Below, one piece after another: positions 1-7,036 of a DNA stretch of 18,174 nt; position 1 is the stretch's first letter; each line of letters starts with the position of its first letter. The stretch is taken from positions 1-18,174 of the forward strand of contig CAMLKW010000070.1 of the NCBI GenBank assembly GCA_946480605.1, written 5' to 3'. The notes beneath the pieces were generated by a model. It was given only the letters and a program-made list of their open reading frames with translations. It was not told where the DNA came from and searched no databases. The stretch is from an uncultured Roseateles sp. (GTDB lineage Bacteria; Pseudomonadota; Gammaproteobacteria; Burkholderiales; Burkholderiaceae). The position numbers and the translations under genes were made by a program.

Positions 1-10
1 AATGTCTCAT
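1..10 (-). CDS. Start of an unidentified leftward gene (partial, 3 codons visible)
   Basis: On the minus strand an ATG lies at 10-8, followed by AGA CAT (Met-Arg-His) before the window ends. It is preceded by AAAGAGGAG about nine bases upstream, the strongest Shine-Dalgarno sequence at this edge, so I read it as a real start. It lies downstream of, and on the same strand as, the beta-mannosidase, but has its own 158-bp leader with a LacI-type operator. The product cannot be identified from three codons. By analogy with other polysaccharide loci it could be a TonB-dependent receptor, a regulator or another glycoside hydrolase; that is a guess. Confidence 0.4.
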
Positions 11-168
11 CCTCGTTTGCTCCTCTTTGGTGGGAATCACTGGGCCCTCAGGGGCCTCAATTCACGGCCATGGACGTAGGTCCTCAGCCTGTCTGGTAAC
101 GCTAACAAATCTCGATAAACACAACATCAGGGCTAACAGCGACAGGGCTTCTCCGCATAGCCGGCCCG
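11..168 (-). promoter_or_regulatory. Leader and control region of the left-edge gene
   Basis: This 158-bp stretch between the beta-mannosidase stop and the presumed ATG at 10 has no convincing reading frame. It contains an AT-richer section (about 93-140) unlike the coding DNA around it, a LacI-type operator at 94-107, a second half-site at 132-138, a small inverted repeat (GGCCC at 43-47, GGGCC at 52-56) and a ribosome binding site near 19-27. I see no clear -35/-10 pair. The layout suggests that the gene to the left has its own regulated promoter and is not only read through from the beta-mannosidase gene. Confidence 0.4.
94..107. promoter_or_regulatory. Candidate LacI-family operator
   Basis: TGGTAACGCTAACA is an imperfect palindrome centred on C|G. 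Its half-sites TGGTAAC and TGTTAGC (the latter read from the other strand) agree at 5 of 7 positions. LacI/GalR-family repressors bind even-length palindromes with a central CG, and TGTTAGCGCTAACA-like sites are typical for sugar regulators in proteobacteria. It lies about 85 bp upstream of the left-edge start codon. A matching half-site GCTAACA occurs at 132-138, about three helical turns away. Confidence 0.45.
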
Positions 169-2667
169 TCAACCGCCGTTGTCCACGGGTAGGCCAAAGG
201 CGGCGTGGTCCACGGCCACGGCCTGCACCGCTTTCGGCAAGCTTCCCGTCAGCTCGACACGCCGCGGCGCGCCGGGGACGAGGTCGATGAAGTTGTCGAC
301 AAAGCCCACGCCCTCGGCCTGCAGCCACAGGCCCTTGACGGGACGGTCGGCGGCAATCAGCAGCGCCTGGCCGTCGCACCGCAGGCTGAGCCGCGCACCG
401 CCCAGGCGGTAGAACTTGAAGGGCTCGGTCCACGCGCAGTCGCGCGCCATCTCGTGGCCGCCGGCGTCCAGCACCCTCAGCTCGGCAACGGCCGGCGACC
501 CCAGCGACGGCAGCGCCACGATGGTTTCCACGCTGCTGGATGCCCCCACCTGCTGGTCCAGCGCGGCCTCGGCCAGCGGCTGGCCGTCCAGCGAGAAGAC
601 GCGCAACTGCAGACTCAGCGCCAGCGCGTCGGCGCTGCCGTTCATGACGGCCAGCCGCGCCTGCCCGGCCTCCAGCCGCACCGCGGCGGCCAGCGGCGCC
701 AGCGCGCGCCGCACCGTGTGCCAGGCCGGCTTCACCACGCCGGCCGAGTCGATCAGTGCCCAACTGGTCACCGGCCAACAGTCGTTCAGCTGCCACACCA
801 GCGCGCCGCCCACGGCGCGGGCGCCGGGCTGCTGCCAGCGACGGCGGAAGTCCTGGTAGGCCACGCGCATGGCCTCGGCCTGCACGAACTGCGTCGCGTA
901 GACGTGGTCCGCCAGCGTGGCGCCCACGCGCAGGTTGTCGGCCAGGTACACGGCCAGGCGGCGATGCCCGTCCGGGTTGCCGGAGCCCGCCTTGTTGTGC
1001 CATTGCACCGTCTGGCTCTCGGGAAAGCGCTCGTCCTCGGGCAGCACCGACTCGAACAAGGCCAGCGACGGATGCGACTGCATGCCGAACTCGCTGACGA
1101 AGCGCGCCTGCACCTCGCCGTAGCGCTGGTAGGGCAGCATCTGCTGGTGCCAGACCTCCCAGCTGTGGCGATCGCCGATGGTCGCGTCGGACGACTTCAC
1201 GCCGCCGGGCGTGTAGGGGCTGCCGGGCCAGTACGTGCGGCCGGGGTCCAGCGCCGCGCAGACGTCCGGCAGCAGCTTTTCGTAGATCGCCCGCGCCTCG
1301 AACTGCTCGAACGCCACGCCAGCCGACTCGGCCAGCATGTAGTCCTCGTTGTTGCCACACCAGAGCGCCAGGCAGGCGTGGTGGCGCAGCCGCTTCACCT
1401 GGCCTTCAGCCTCGGCGCGCACGCTGGCCTGGAAGGCCTCATTCGCCGGGTACAGGCCGCAGGCGAACATGAAGTCCTGCCAGACCAGCACGCCCAGTTC
1501 GTCGCAGGCCTCGTAGAAGGCTTCGTGCTCGTAGATGCCGCCGCCCCAGACGCGCAGCATGTTCATGTTCGCGTCGGCAGCCTGGGCCACGCGCTCGCGA
1601 TAGCGCGCCGGCGTGATGCGCTCCAGCAGGCTGTCGTCGGGAATCCAGTTGGCGCCGCCGGCGAACAGCTCCTGGCCATTCACCTCGAAATGGAAGCTGC
1701 TGCCCACCTCGCCCCGCACGGGCTGCTGCAGCAGGCGCAGCGTGCGCAGACCCGTGCGCCGGCTCTGCTGGGCCAGCACGCGGCCGCCGTCCAGCACGCG
1801 GGCAACCAGCGTGTACAGCGGTTGCGCGCCCAGGCCGCGCGGCCACCAAAGCTGCGCGTCGGCCACGTCCAGCGTGGCCTGAGGCGTGCCGGCCGCCACA
1901 ACCTGAGCCGCGACGCTGCGGCCTTGCGCATCCAGCAGCTCGAACTGCAGTTGCTGGCCCGCGCCTTCGATCTGCGCCCGCACCTTCAGCGTGGCACTGC
2001 GCGCGGCCACATCCACCTCGGCCTGGCAATGCAGGTCGGCGATGCGCGCCGAGCCGCTCCAGCGCCGCACCGGCCGCCATGGGCCGCTGACGATCAGCTC
2101 CGGGCCCCAGTCCCAGCCGAAGTGGTATTGCGCCTTGCGCGCATGCAGCCGGGCGCTGTCGCCGTTCCACAACTGCCGCTTGCCATGCACCGCCTCCACC
2201 TCGCGGGCGCGTGCCAGCGCGGGATCGAAGCGCAGCAGCAGCTGGTTGGCACCGGGCCGCAGGTGGTCGCGCACGTCCACGCGATGCGGCACGAACATGT
2301 TGTCGCTGAGCAGCAGCAGCTCACCGTTCAGCCAGACCGAGCAATAGGTGTCCAGGCCCTCGAACACCAACTCCTCGCGCGGCGCCAGCTCGCCGACCTC
2401 GAAGTCCAGGCGCCAGGCCCAGCTGCGCTCGCCCACCCAGCGCAGCTGGGTCTCGTTGCGGCCATAGAAGGGGTCGGGCACGCGGCCGGCCGCCAGCAGG
2501 GCGGCATGGGCCGAACCGGGCACGGCGGCGGGCAGCCAGTCGGGCGCGGGAATCGCGGCCAGCACGGCGGCATCGGCACCGGGTGGTGCTTCGGCCAGTT
2601 GCCAGCCTTCATGGAGGTCGATCAGGCGTTCAGGAGTCACGGGAGCGGGGCTTGCGGCATGAACCAC
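169..2667 (-). CDS. Beta-mannosidase, glycoside hydrolase family 2, cytoplasmic
   Basis: This 832-residue protein should release mannose from the non-reducing end of beta-1,4-manno-oligosaccharides (EC 3.2.1.25). It has the GH2 layout: N-terminal sugar-binding domain (GRNETQLRWVGERSW, near residue 60), immunoglobulin-like domains, then a TIM barrel. The acid/base Glu441 lies in WCGNNED and the nucleophile Glu526 in FVSEFGMQ; both motifs fit GH2 beta-mannosidases rather than beta-galactosidases. Length is normal for the family (about 820-870). No signal peptide is visible, so it should act in the cytoplasm on imported oligosaccharides. The start is a GTG at 2667 with a poor ribosome binding site; a GTG nine codons downstream is possible. 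It diverges from the transporter operon across 158 bp, so co-regulation is likely. Family assignment is very sure; substrate is nearly so. Confidence 0.95.
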   Translation of the reverse strand: MVHAASPAPVTPERLIDLHEGWQLAEAPPGADAAVLAAIPAPDWLPAAVPGSAHAALLAAGRVPDPFYGRNETQLRWVGERSWAWRLDFEVGELAPREELVFEGLDTYCSVWLNGELLLLSDNMFVPHRVDVRDHLRPGANQLLLRFDPALARAREVEAVHGKRQLWNGDSARLHARKAQYHFGWDWGPELIVSGPWRPVRRWSGSARIADLHCQAEVDVAARSATLKVRAQIEGAGQQLQFELLDAQGRSVAAQVVAAGTPQATLDVADAQLWWPRGLGAQPLYTLVARVLDGGRVLAQQSRRTGLRTLRLLQQPVRGEVGSSFHFEVNGQELFAGGANWIPDDSLLERITPARYRERVAQAADANMNMLRVWGGGIYEHEAFYEACDELGVLVWQDFMFACGLYPANEAFQASVRAEAEGQVKRLRHHACLALWCGNNEDYMLAESAGVAFEQFEARAIYEKLLPDVCAALDPGRTYWPGSPYTPGGVKSSDATIGDRHSWEVWHQQMLPYQRYGEVQARFVSEFGMQSHPSLALFESVLPEDERFPESQTVQWHNKAGSGNPDGHRRLAVYLADNLRVGATLADHVYATQFVQAEAMRVAYQDFRRRWQQPGARAVGGALVWQLNDCWPVTSWALIDSAGVVKPAWHTVRRALAPLAAAVRLEAGQARLAVMNGSADALALSLQLRVFSLDGQPLAEAALDQQVGASSSVETIVALPSLGSPAVAELRVLDAGGHEMARDCAWTEPFKFYRLGGARLSLRCDGQALLIAADRPVKGLWLQAEGVGFVDNFIDLVPGAPRRVELTGSLPKAVQAVAVDHAAFGLPVDNGG

Positions 2668-2825
2668 AGCCGCTAAACATAAATTTGTTGCGCATTCTGT
2701 TTCTCATCCATAGCAGGCGCGATCAGGGATAGCCCCGATGAAACAAGGCCAGATATGACCTTTCCGCCACATTCAATCTGCAGATAATCCAAATCGTTTA
2801 CTAAACATATCGAGACAAACCTGTC
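2668..2825. promoter_or_regulatory. Shared divergent control region of the beta-mannosidase gene and the transporter operon
   Basis: This 158-bp AT-richer gap separates two divergent starts and must hold both promoters. Visible structures: (1) the 9-mer CTAAACATA as an exact direct repeat at 2673-2681 and 2801-2809, one copy near each gene; (2) a perfect palindrome GTTTACTAAAC at 2796-2806; (3) an inverted repeat ATCAGGG/CCCCGAT at 2722-2728 and 2733-2739, 6 of 7 pairs; (4) GATAAT at 2783-2788 as a possible -10 for the rightward operon, with only a weak -35 upstream. If that -10 is used, transcription starts inside the palindrome, which would suit a repressor. All regulatory roles are inferred. 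Confidence 0.5.
2789..2806. promoter_or_regulatory. Candidate repressor operator in front of the transporter operon
   Basis: Two overlapping symmetric elements occur here. CCAAATCGTTTACT (2789-2802) has a CG centre and its right half, GTTTAC, matches the right half of the common LacI/CcpA-type site; 9 of 14 positions agree with TGTAAACGTTTACA. GTTTACTAAAC (2796-2806) is a perfect 5-bp-arm palindrome. Either could be the protein-binding site. The sequence differs from the operator at 94-107, so a second regulator is possible. Confidence 0.3.
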
Positions 2826-4049
2826 GTGCACCTTGCACTGCCCACGCTTGCCCTCACGCTGCTGCTCGCTGCCGGCCTGCGGCCCGCACTGGCCGCGCAT
2901 CTGGTGGTCTGGATGGTGGGCGACGACAAGACGCCGCGCGTCATGCAACCGGCAGTGGAGGCCTACCGCGCCCGCCACCCCGGCGTGACCATCGAGGTAC
3001 GCGACGTGCCCTGGGCCGACGCCATGACCAAGTACTCCGCCGCGCTGGCCAGCCGGCGCGGGCCGGACCTGGTCACCGCCAGCAGCTCCTACGCCATCGC
3101 GCTGGGCGCCAAGGGCGCGCTGGTGGACCTGGCCGAGGCCGCGCCAGACCTGGCGGCCGAGCTGAAGCGGCAGGCCAACCCGGGCGCGCTGGCGGCCGTC
3201 AGCCGCGCCGACGGCCGCCTGTTCGGCGCGCCGTTCGACATGCATGTCCAGCTGCAGTACTACCGCAGCGACCTGCTGGAGCGGGCGCCGGCCGACTGGG
3301 ACGGCTTTCTCGCCACCGTGCGCAGCCAGCGCACCCAGGGCCGCGGCTTCGCGCAGCAATGGGGCAACACCAGCTGGCTGGGCTTCTACCCCTATCTGCG
3401 CCAGGCCGGCGGCACGGTCTACGACGCCGGCTGCCGCCGTGCCGTCATCGACAGCCCCGAAGCCGTCCGCGCGCTGACCTACTACGCCCGCCTCTACCGG
3501 GAGCTGAACGCCCCCACCGACGGCTGGCCCGACGCCGACGGCGGGCTGGAGAGCGGCGCCTACGGGCTGATGCAGTCCGGCACCTGGCTGCTGTCGCGCA
3601 TGGACATGGTGCACAAGGGCCTCGTGGGCAAGTGGGCCGCGGCGCCGCTGCCGGCCGGCCCCAGCGGCCGGCGCACGGCAGTGCTGGGCGGCACGGTGCT
3701 GGCCGTCACGCGCTTCTCGCCGCAGCGCGCGCTGGCGCTGGACTTCATGCGCACGCTGTACCAGCCCGAGGTCACCCGCCGCATGGCCGAGGCGGCGTTG
3801 GCTCACGGCGGCATGTGGCTGCCCTCAGGCCGGCAGGACCAGATCGCCGCCCTGCCCCTGCCCTACCGCGACGCGCTGCTCGCCCAGCTCGCCGACGCCG
3901 AAGGCCCGCCCCCCTGCCCGGCATGGATACGCCAGGACTACGTGCTGACCCGCGCCGTACAACGCGTGGTGCTGGCCGGCGGCGACCCACAGGCCGAGCT
4001 GAGCCGCGCCGCGGCCGTCATGAACCGCGCGCTGGAGGCCCAAAGATGA
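2826..4049 (+). CDS. ABC transporter sugar-binding protein (extracellular solute-binding family 1)
   Basis: This 407-residue periplasmic protein should bind oligosaccharides and deliver them to the two permeases downstream. A hydrophobic leader (residues 2-23) ends in RPALA-A, a plausible signal peptidase I site, and mature sequence begins near AHLVVWMVGDDK. There is no lipobox cysteine. The family pattern is clear: HPGVTIEVRDVPWADAMTKY, then GPDLVTASSSY, and later YGLMQSGTWLLS. The start is GTG at 2826; upstream in-frame codons back to a stop at 2802 contain no other usual start. Oddities are a weak ribosome binding site and no Lys/Arg in the signal peptide's n-region. Its stop overlaps the next ATG by 4 bp. 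Substrate is inferred from neighbours to be manno- or gluco-manno-oligosaccharide. Confidence 0.9.
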   Translation: MHLALPTLALTLLLAAGLRPALAAHLVVWMVGDDKTPRVMQPAVEAYRARHPGVTIEVRDVPWADAMTKYSAALASRRGPDLVTASSSYAIALGAKGALVDLAEAAPDLAAELKRQANPGALAAVSRADGRLFGAPFDMHVQLQYYRSDLLERAPADWDGFLATVRSQRTQGRGFAQQWGNTSWLGFYPYLRQAGGTVYDAGCRRAVIDSPEAVRALTYYARLYRELNAPTDGWPDADGGLESGAYGLMQSGTWLLSRMDMVHKGLVGKWAAAPLPAGPSGRRTAVLGGTVLAVTRFSPQRALALDFMRTLYQPEVTRRMAEAALAHGGMWLPSGRQDQIAALPLPYRDALLAQLADAEGPPPCPAWIRQDYVLTRAVQRVVLAGGDPQAELSRAAAVMNRALEAQR

Positions 4050-4930
4050 TCTGGCGCCGCCATGGGCGGGACATGCTGCTGGTCACGCCGTTCTTCGCGC
4101 TGTTCGCGCTGTTCGGCGTCTGGCCCGTGCTGCGCTCGGCCTGGCTGAGCCTCACCGACTACCACGCCACCGACGCCCCGGTCTTCATCGGCCTGGGCAA
4201 CTACGCCGAGCTGTTCGCCGACGAACGCTTCATGACCGCGCTGGCCAACACCTGCGCCTACATGGCCTGGGTGTCCGTCATCGCGGTGCTGCTGGGCCTG
4301 GCGCTGGCGCTGGCCTTCGGCAGCGACTCGCGCCTGCACCGCGCGGTGCGCGTGGCCTTCTTCCTGCCCGCCGTGGCCGGCGGCGTGGGCGCCATCTCGG
4401 CCTGGAAGTGGCTGGCCAACTCCGAGGCCTATGGCCTGTTCAACAGCCTGCGCGCGGCGCTGGGGCTGGAGCCCGCCCGCTTCCTGGGCGATCCGGCCTG
4501 GACGCTGCCGGTGCTGGTGCTGGTGGGCGTGTGGTCGGTGCTGGGCTACAACCTGGTCATCTTCGTGGCCGGCCTGCGCGCCATCCCGAAGGAGCTGTAC
4601 CAGGCCGCCCAGCTGGACGGCGCCTCGCCCTGGCGCCAGTTCCTGCACATCACGCTGCCCAATCTGCGGCCCACGCTGGTCTACGTGTCGCTGACCGGCA
4701 TGATCGCTAGCTTCCAGGTCTTCTACGTGCCCTACCTGATGTACGGCGCGGTGGACACGCTGGGCGGCCCGCTGGACTCGGCGCTGATGCTGGTCACCTA
4801 CCTGTTCGACCGGGGCTTCCGCCATCTGGACCTTGGCCTGGCCTCCGCCGCCGCCTGGGTGCTGACGCTGATCCTGTTCGGCCTGACCTGGCTGAACCTG
4901 AAGCTGGTGGGCCGGGAGGGCGGGCGATGA
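4046..4930 (+). CDS. ABC sugar transporter permease (MalF/UgpA type)
   Basis: This 294-residue inner-membrane protein has about six hydrophobic segments, the first at about residues 11-30. The cytoplasmic EAA loop that contacts the ATPase is at residues 183-205 (ELYQAAQLDGASPW followed by ...ITLP). It fits the short MalF-like permeases of the CUT1 carbohydrate family. The ATG at 4046 is chosen because GGAGG at 4034-4038 lies seven bases upstream and it overlaps the binding-protein stop as ATGA; the open frame extends further upstream only as a shadow of the binding-protein gene. It pairs with the second permease to form the membrane channel. The operon has no ATPase gene, so an ATPase encoded elsewhere must energise the complex. 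Confidence 0.93.
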   Translation: MIWRRHGRDMLLVTPFFALFALFGVWPVLRSAWLSLTDYHATDAPVFIGLGNYAELFADERFMTALANTCAYMAWVSVIAVLLGLALALAFGSDSRLHRAVRVAFFLPAVAGGVGAISAWKWLANSEAYGLFNSLRAALGLEPARFLGDPAWTLPVLVLVGVWSVLGYNLVIFVAGLRAIPKELYQAAQLDGASPWRQFLHITLPNLRPTLVYVSLTGMIASFQVFYVPYLMYGAVDTLGGPLDSALMLVTYLFDRGFRHLDLGLASAAAWVLTLILFGLTWLNLKLVGREGGR

Positions 4931-5805
4931 CACTGTGGCGATGGCTGCGCGCACCGCTGTGGCTGCTGGTGCCGGTGATGCTGCTGCCCTACTACTGGAT
5001 GGCCATCGGTGCGTTCAAGCCGGTGTCCGAGCTGCTGCGCCAACCGCCCACGCTGTGGCCAGAGCACGCCACCTGGCGCAACTTCCTGAACCCCGACTGG
5101 GCCGGCATCACCGCCGACCCGACGCGGCTCGCGGGCATCCTGCAGGTCAGCGTCGAGGGCCACGGTTTTCTGCGCTTTTACGCCAACAGCCTGTTGGTCA
5201 CCGTGGTGGTCACGACGGTCAGCCTGCTGGCCGCGTCGCTGGTGGCCTTCGTGCTGACCAAGCGGCCCTTCCCCGGCAGCCGCTGGCTGTTCCGCCTGCT
5301 GCTGGTCTCGATGATGCTGCCGTGGGAGGTGACCATCGTGCCCAACTTCGTCACCGTGGCGCAGCTGGGCTGGATCAACAGCTACGCCGCGCTGCTGGTG
5401 CCGGGGCTGGCCAAGGCCTTCGTCGTCTTCTACTTCCGCCAGGCCATGCTGAGCCTGCCGGACGAGCTGGTCAGCGCCGCCCGGCTGGACGGCGCCGGCA
5501 CGCTGCGCACCTGGTGGAGCGTGGTGCTGCCGCTGCAGCGGCCGGCGCTGGCGGCCATCGCGATTCCCGTGGCGGTGGGCGAGTGGAACAACTTCCTGTG
5601 GCCGCTGCTGGTCGTGAACGACGCCGCCACGCTGACGCTGCCGCTGCAGCTGGGCAAGATGGCCGGCGACCTCAGCTTCAACCCGCAGGCCTCCGCGGTG
5701 CTGATGGCCGGCTCGCTGCTGGCCTCGCTGCCGGCCATCGTCCTCTTCCTGATCTTCCAGCGCCAATTCGTCGCGGGCCTGCAGGCCGGTGCGACCAAGG
5801 GCTGA
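4927..5805 (+). CDS. ABC sugar transporter permease (MalG/UgpE type)
   Basis: This 292-residue protein is the second CUT1 permease. The N-terminal membrane segment is followed by a periplasmic stretch (about residues 35-80), then the transport core with five more segments. The EAA loop is at residues 180-202 (ELVSAARLDGAGTL ... VVLP), followed by the typical MalG-type VGEWNNFLWPLLV. The start ATG overlaps the preceding stop by 4 bp, and GGAGG at 4915-4919 gives ideal spacing. It works as a heterodimer with the upstream permease. The C-terminal QRQFVAGLQAGATKG ending is characteristic of this permease class. Confidence 0.94.
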   Translation: MTLWRWLRAPLWLLVPVMLLPYYWMAIGAFKPVSELLRQPPTLWPEHATWRNFLNPDWAGITADPTRLAGILQVSVEGHGFLRFYANSLLVTVVVTTVSLLAASLVAFVLTKRPFPGSRWLFRLLLVSMMLPWEVTIVPNFVTVAQLGWINSYAALLVPGLAKAFVVFYFRQAMLSLPDELVSAARLDGAGTLRTWWSVVLPLQRPALAAIAIPVAVGEWNNFLWPLLVVNDAATLTLPLQLGKMAGDLSFNPQASAVLMAGSLLASLPAIVLFLIFQRQFVAGLQAGATKG

Positions 5806-5809
5806 CGCC

Positions 5810-7036
5810 ATGACCACCGCCTTTGACCCCCTCGATCCCGAACAGCTGCGCCCCTGGGCCGCGCGCTGGCGCGACGAGCTGCTGCTCAACGTGCTGCCCT
5901 GGTGGCAGAAGAACATCTTCGACGCCGAGGGCCGCGTGCTGGGCGGTCGCCGCAACGACGGCCGCGTGCTGGACGCGCCGCGCAGCGCCGTGCTGGGCAC
6001 GCGGCTGCTGTGGACCTTCGCCAGCGCCGAGCAGCGTCTGACCCTGCCGCCGGGCCCGCCGCTGGACTGGGCCTGGGACTGGGTGAGCCACGGCCTGACC
6101 GACCCCGAGCATGGCGGCGTGTTCTGGCATGTGGACGCGCAAGGCCGGCCGCTGGCCACGCACAAGCAGGTCTACGCGCAGGCCTTCGCCATCTACGCGC
6201 TGTGCGCCGCACACGCGGCCCGACCCGATCCCGCGCAGCGTGCGCTGCAGCAGGCGCTGGACTTCTTCGAGCTGCTGCAGGCCCATGCCTTCGACAAGGC
6301 CGACGGCGGCTGCTGGGAGGGCTTCACGCGCGACTGGCTGCCGCTGCCCGGTGCGCGACTGTCCGACAAGGAGCCCCCCGCGCCCAAGACCATGAACACC
6401 ATGCTGCACGTGCTGGAGGCGCTGACCGAGCTGCTGCGCCACCACCGCGCGCCGGCCGTCGAGGCGCGGCTGCGTGAGCTGCTGGTGCTGTTCATCGAGC
6501 GCATCTGGCTGCCTGGGCCGCGCTGCTTCGGCCTGTTCTTCTCGCACGACTGGCGCGTGCTGACGCCGCAGGTCTCGTGGGGCCACGACATCGAGACGTC
6601 CTGGCTGCTGGTGCGCGCGGCCGAGGTGCTGGGTGATGCGACGCTGCGGGCCCGCAGCCGCGACCTCGCCGTGCAGGTGGCCGACGCGGTGCTGGCGCGC
6701 GGCGTGGCGCCCGACGGCAGCGTGCACGGCGAAGGGCGCTTCGACGGCCGCGTCACCGACGAGCAGCGCCACTGGTGGTGCCAGGCCGAAGCGGTCATCG
6801 GCTTCTGGGACGCCTGGCAGATCAGCGGCGACCCACGCCACGCCCAGGCCGCCTGGCGGGCCTGGCGCTACATCGACCGCCATCATGTGGACCGTGCCGG
6901 CGGCGACTGGTTCAAGACGCTGGACGTGCAGGGCCGCGTCGTGGCCACCGTGCCCAAGGCCGGGCCCTGGGAATGCCCCTACCACCATGTCCGCACGGGG
7001 CTGGAAATGATCGAACGACTGGCAGCTGCCGCATGA
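5810..7036 (+). CDS. AGE-family epimerase, probable cellobiose/mannobiose 2-epimerase
   Basis: This 408-residue protein belongs to the N-acylglucosamine 2-epimerase superfamily, an (alpha/alpha)6 barrel. Three histidines expected in the active site are present: His200 in NTMLHVLEAL, His259 in WGHDIETSW, and His392/393 in PWECPYHHVRTG. The last two motifs and the histidine spacing resemble cellobiose 2-epimerases (EC 5.1.3.11), which turn the reducing-end glucose of cellobiose into mannose and also interconvert mannobiose and mannosylglucose. There is no signal peptide, so it acts in the cytoplasm on imported disaccharides. The start at 5810, four bases after the permease stop and ten after AAGG, is preferred over an in-frame GTG at 5789 that overlaps the permease. 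A plain N-acyl-glucosamine epimerase is less likely given the context. Confidence 0.85.
   Translation: MTTAFDPLDPEQLRPWAARWRDELLLNVLPWWQKNIFDAEGRVLGGRRNDGRVLDAPRSAVLGTRLLWTFASAEQRLTLPPGPPLDWAWDWVSHGLTDPEHGGVFWHVDAQGRPLATHKQVYAQAFAIYALCAAHAARPDPAQRALQQALDFFELLQAHAFDKADGGCWEGFTRDWLPLPGARLSDKEPPAPKTMNTMLHVLEALTELLRHHRAPAVEARLRELLVLFIERIWLPGPRCFGLFFSHDWRVLTPQVSWGHDIETSWLLVRAAEVLGDATLRARSRDLAVQVADAVLARGVAPDGSVHGEGRFDGRVTDEQRHWWCQAEAVIGFWDAWQISGDPRHAQAAWRAWRYIDRHHVDRAGGDWFKTLDVQGRVVATVPKAGPWECPYHHVRTGLEMIERLAAAA

Noticed and set aside
42..56. Inverted repeat GGCCC-TCAG-GGGCC as a terminator
   Set aside because: Short stem, no T-run, and it lies just before a presumed start codon, so termination is unlikely; kept only as part of the leader.
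205..2676. Long open frame on the plus strand opposite the beta-mannosidase gene
   Set aside because: Composition is a low-complexity mix of Arg, Ala, Gln, His and Gly with no domain; it is a GC-bias shadow of the well-supported GH2 gene.
4046..4930. Longer permease start upstream inside the binding-protein gene (frame open from 3359)
   Set aside because: The extra part is an Arg/Ala-rich shadow of the binding-protein gene; ATG 4046 has ideal GGAGG spacing and begins a normal permease N-terminus.
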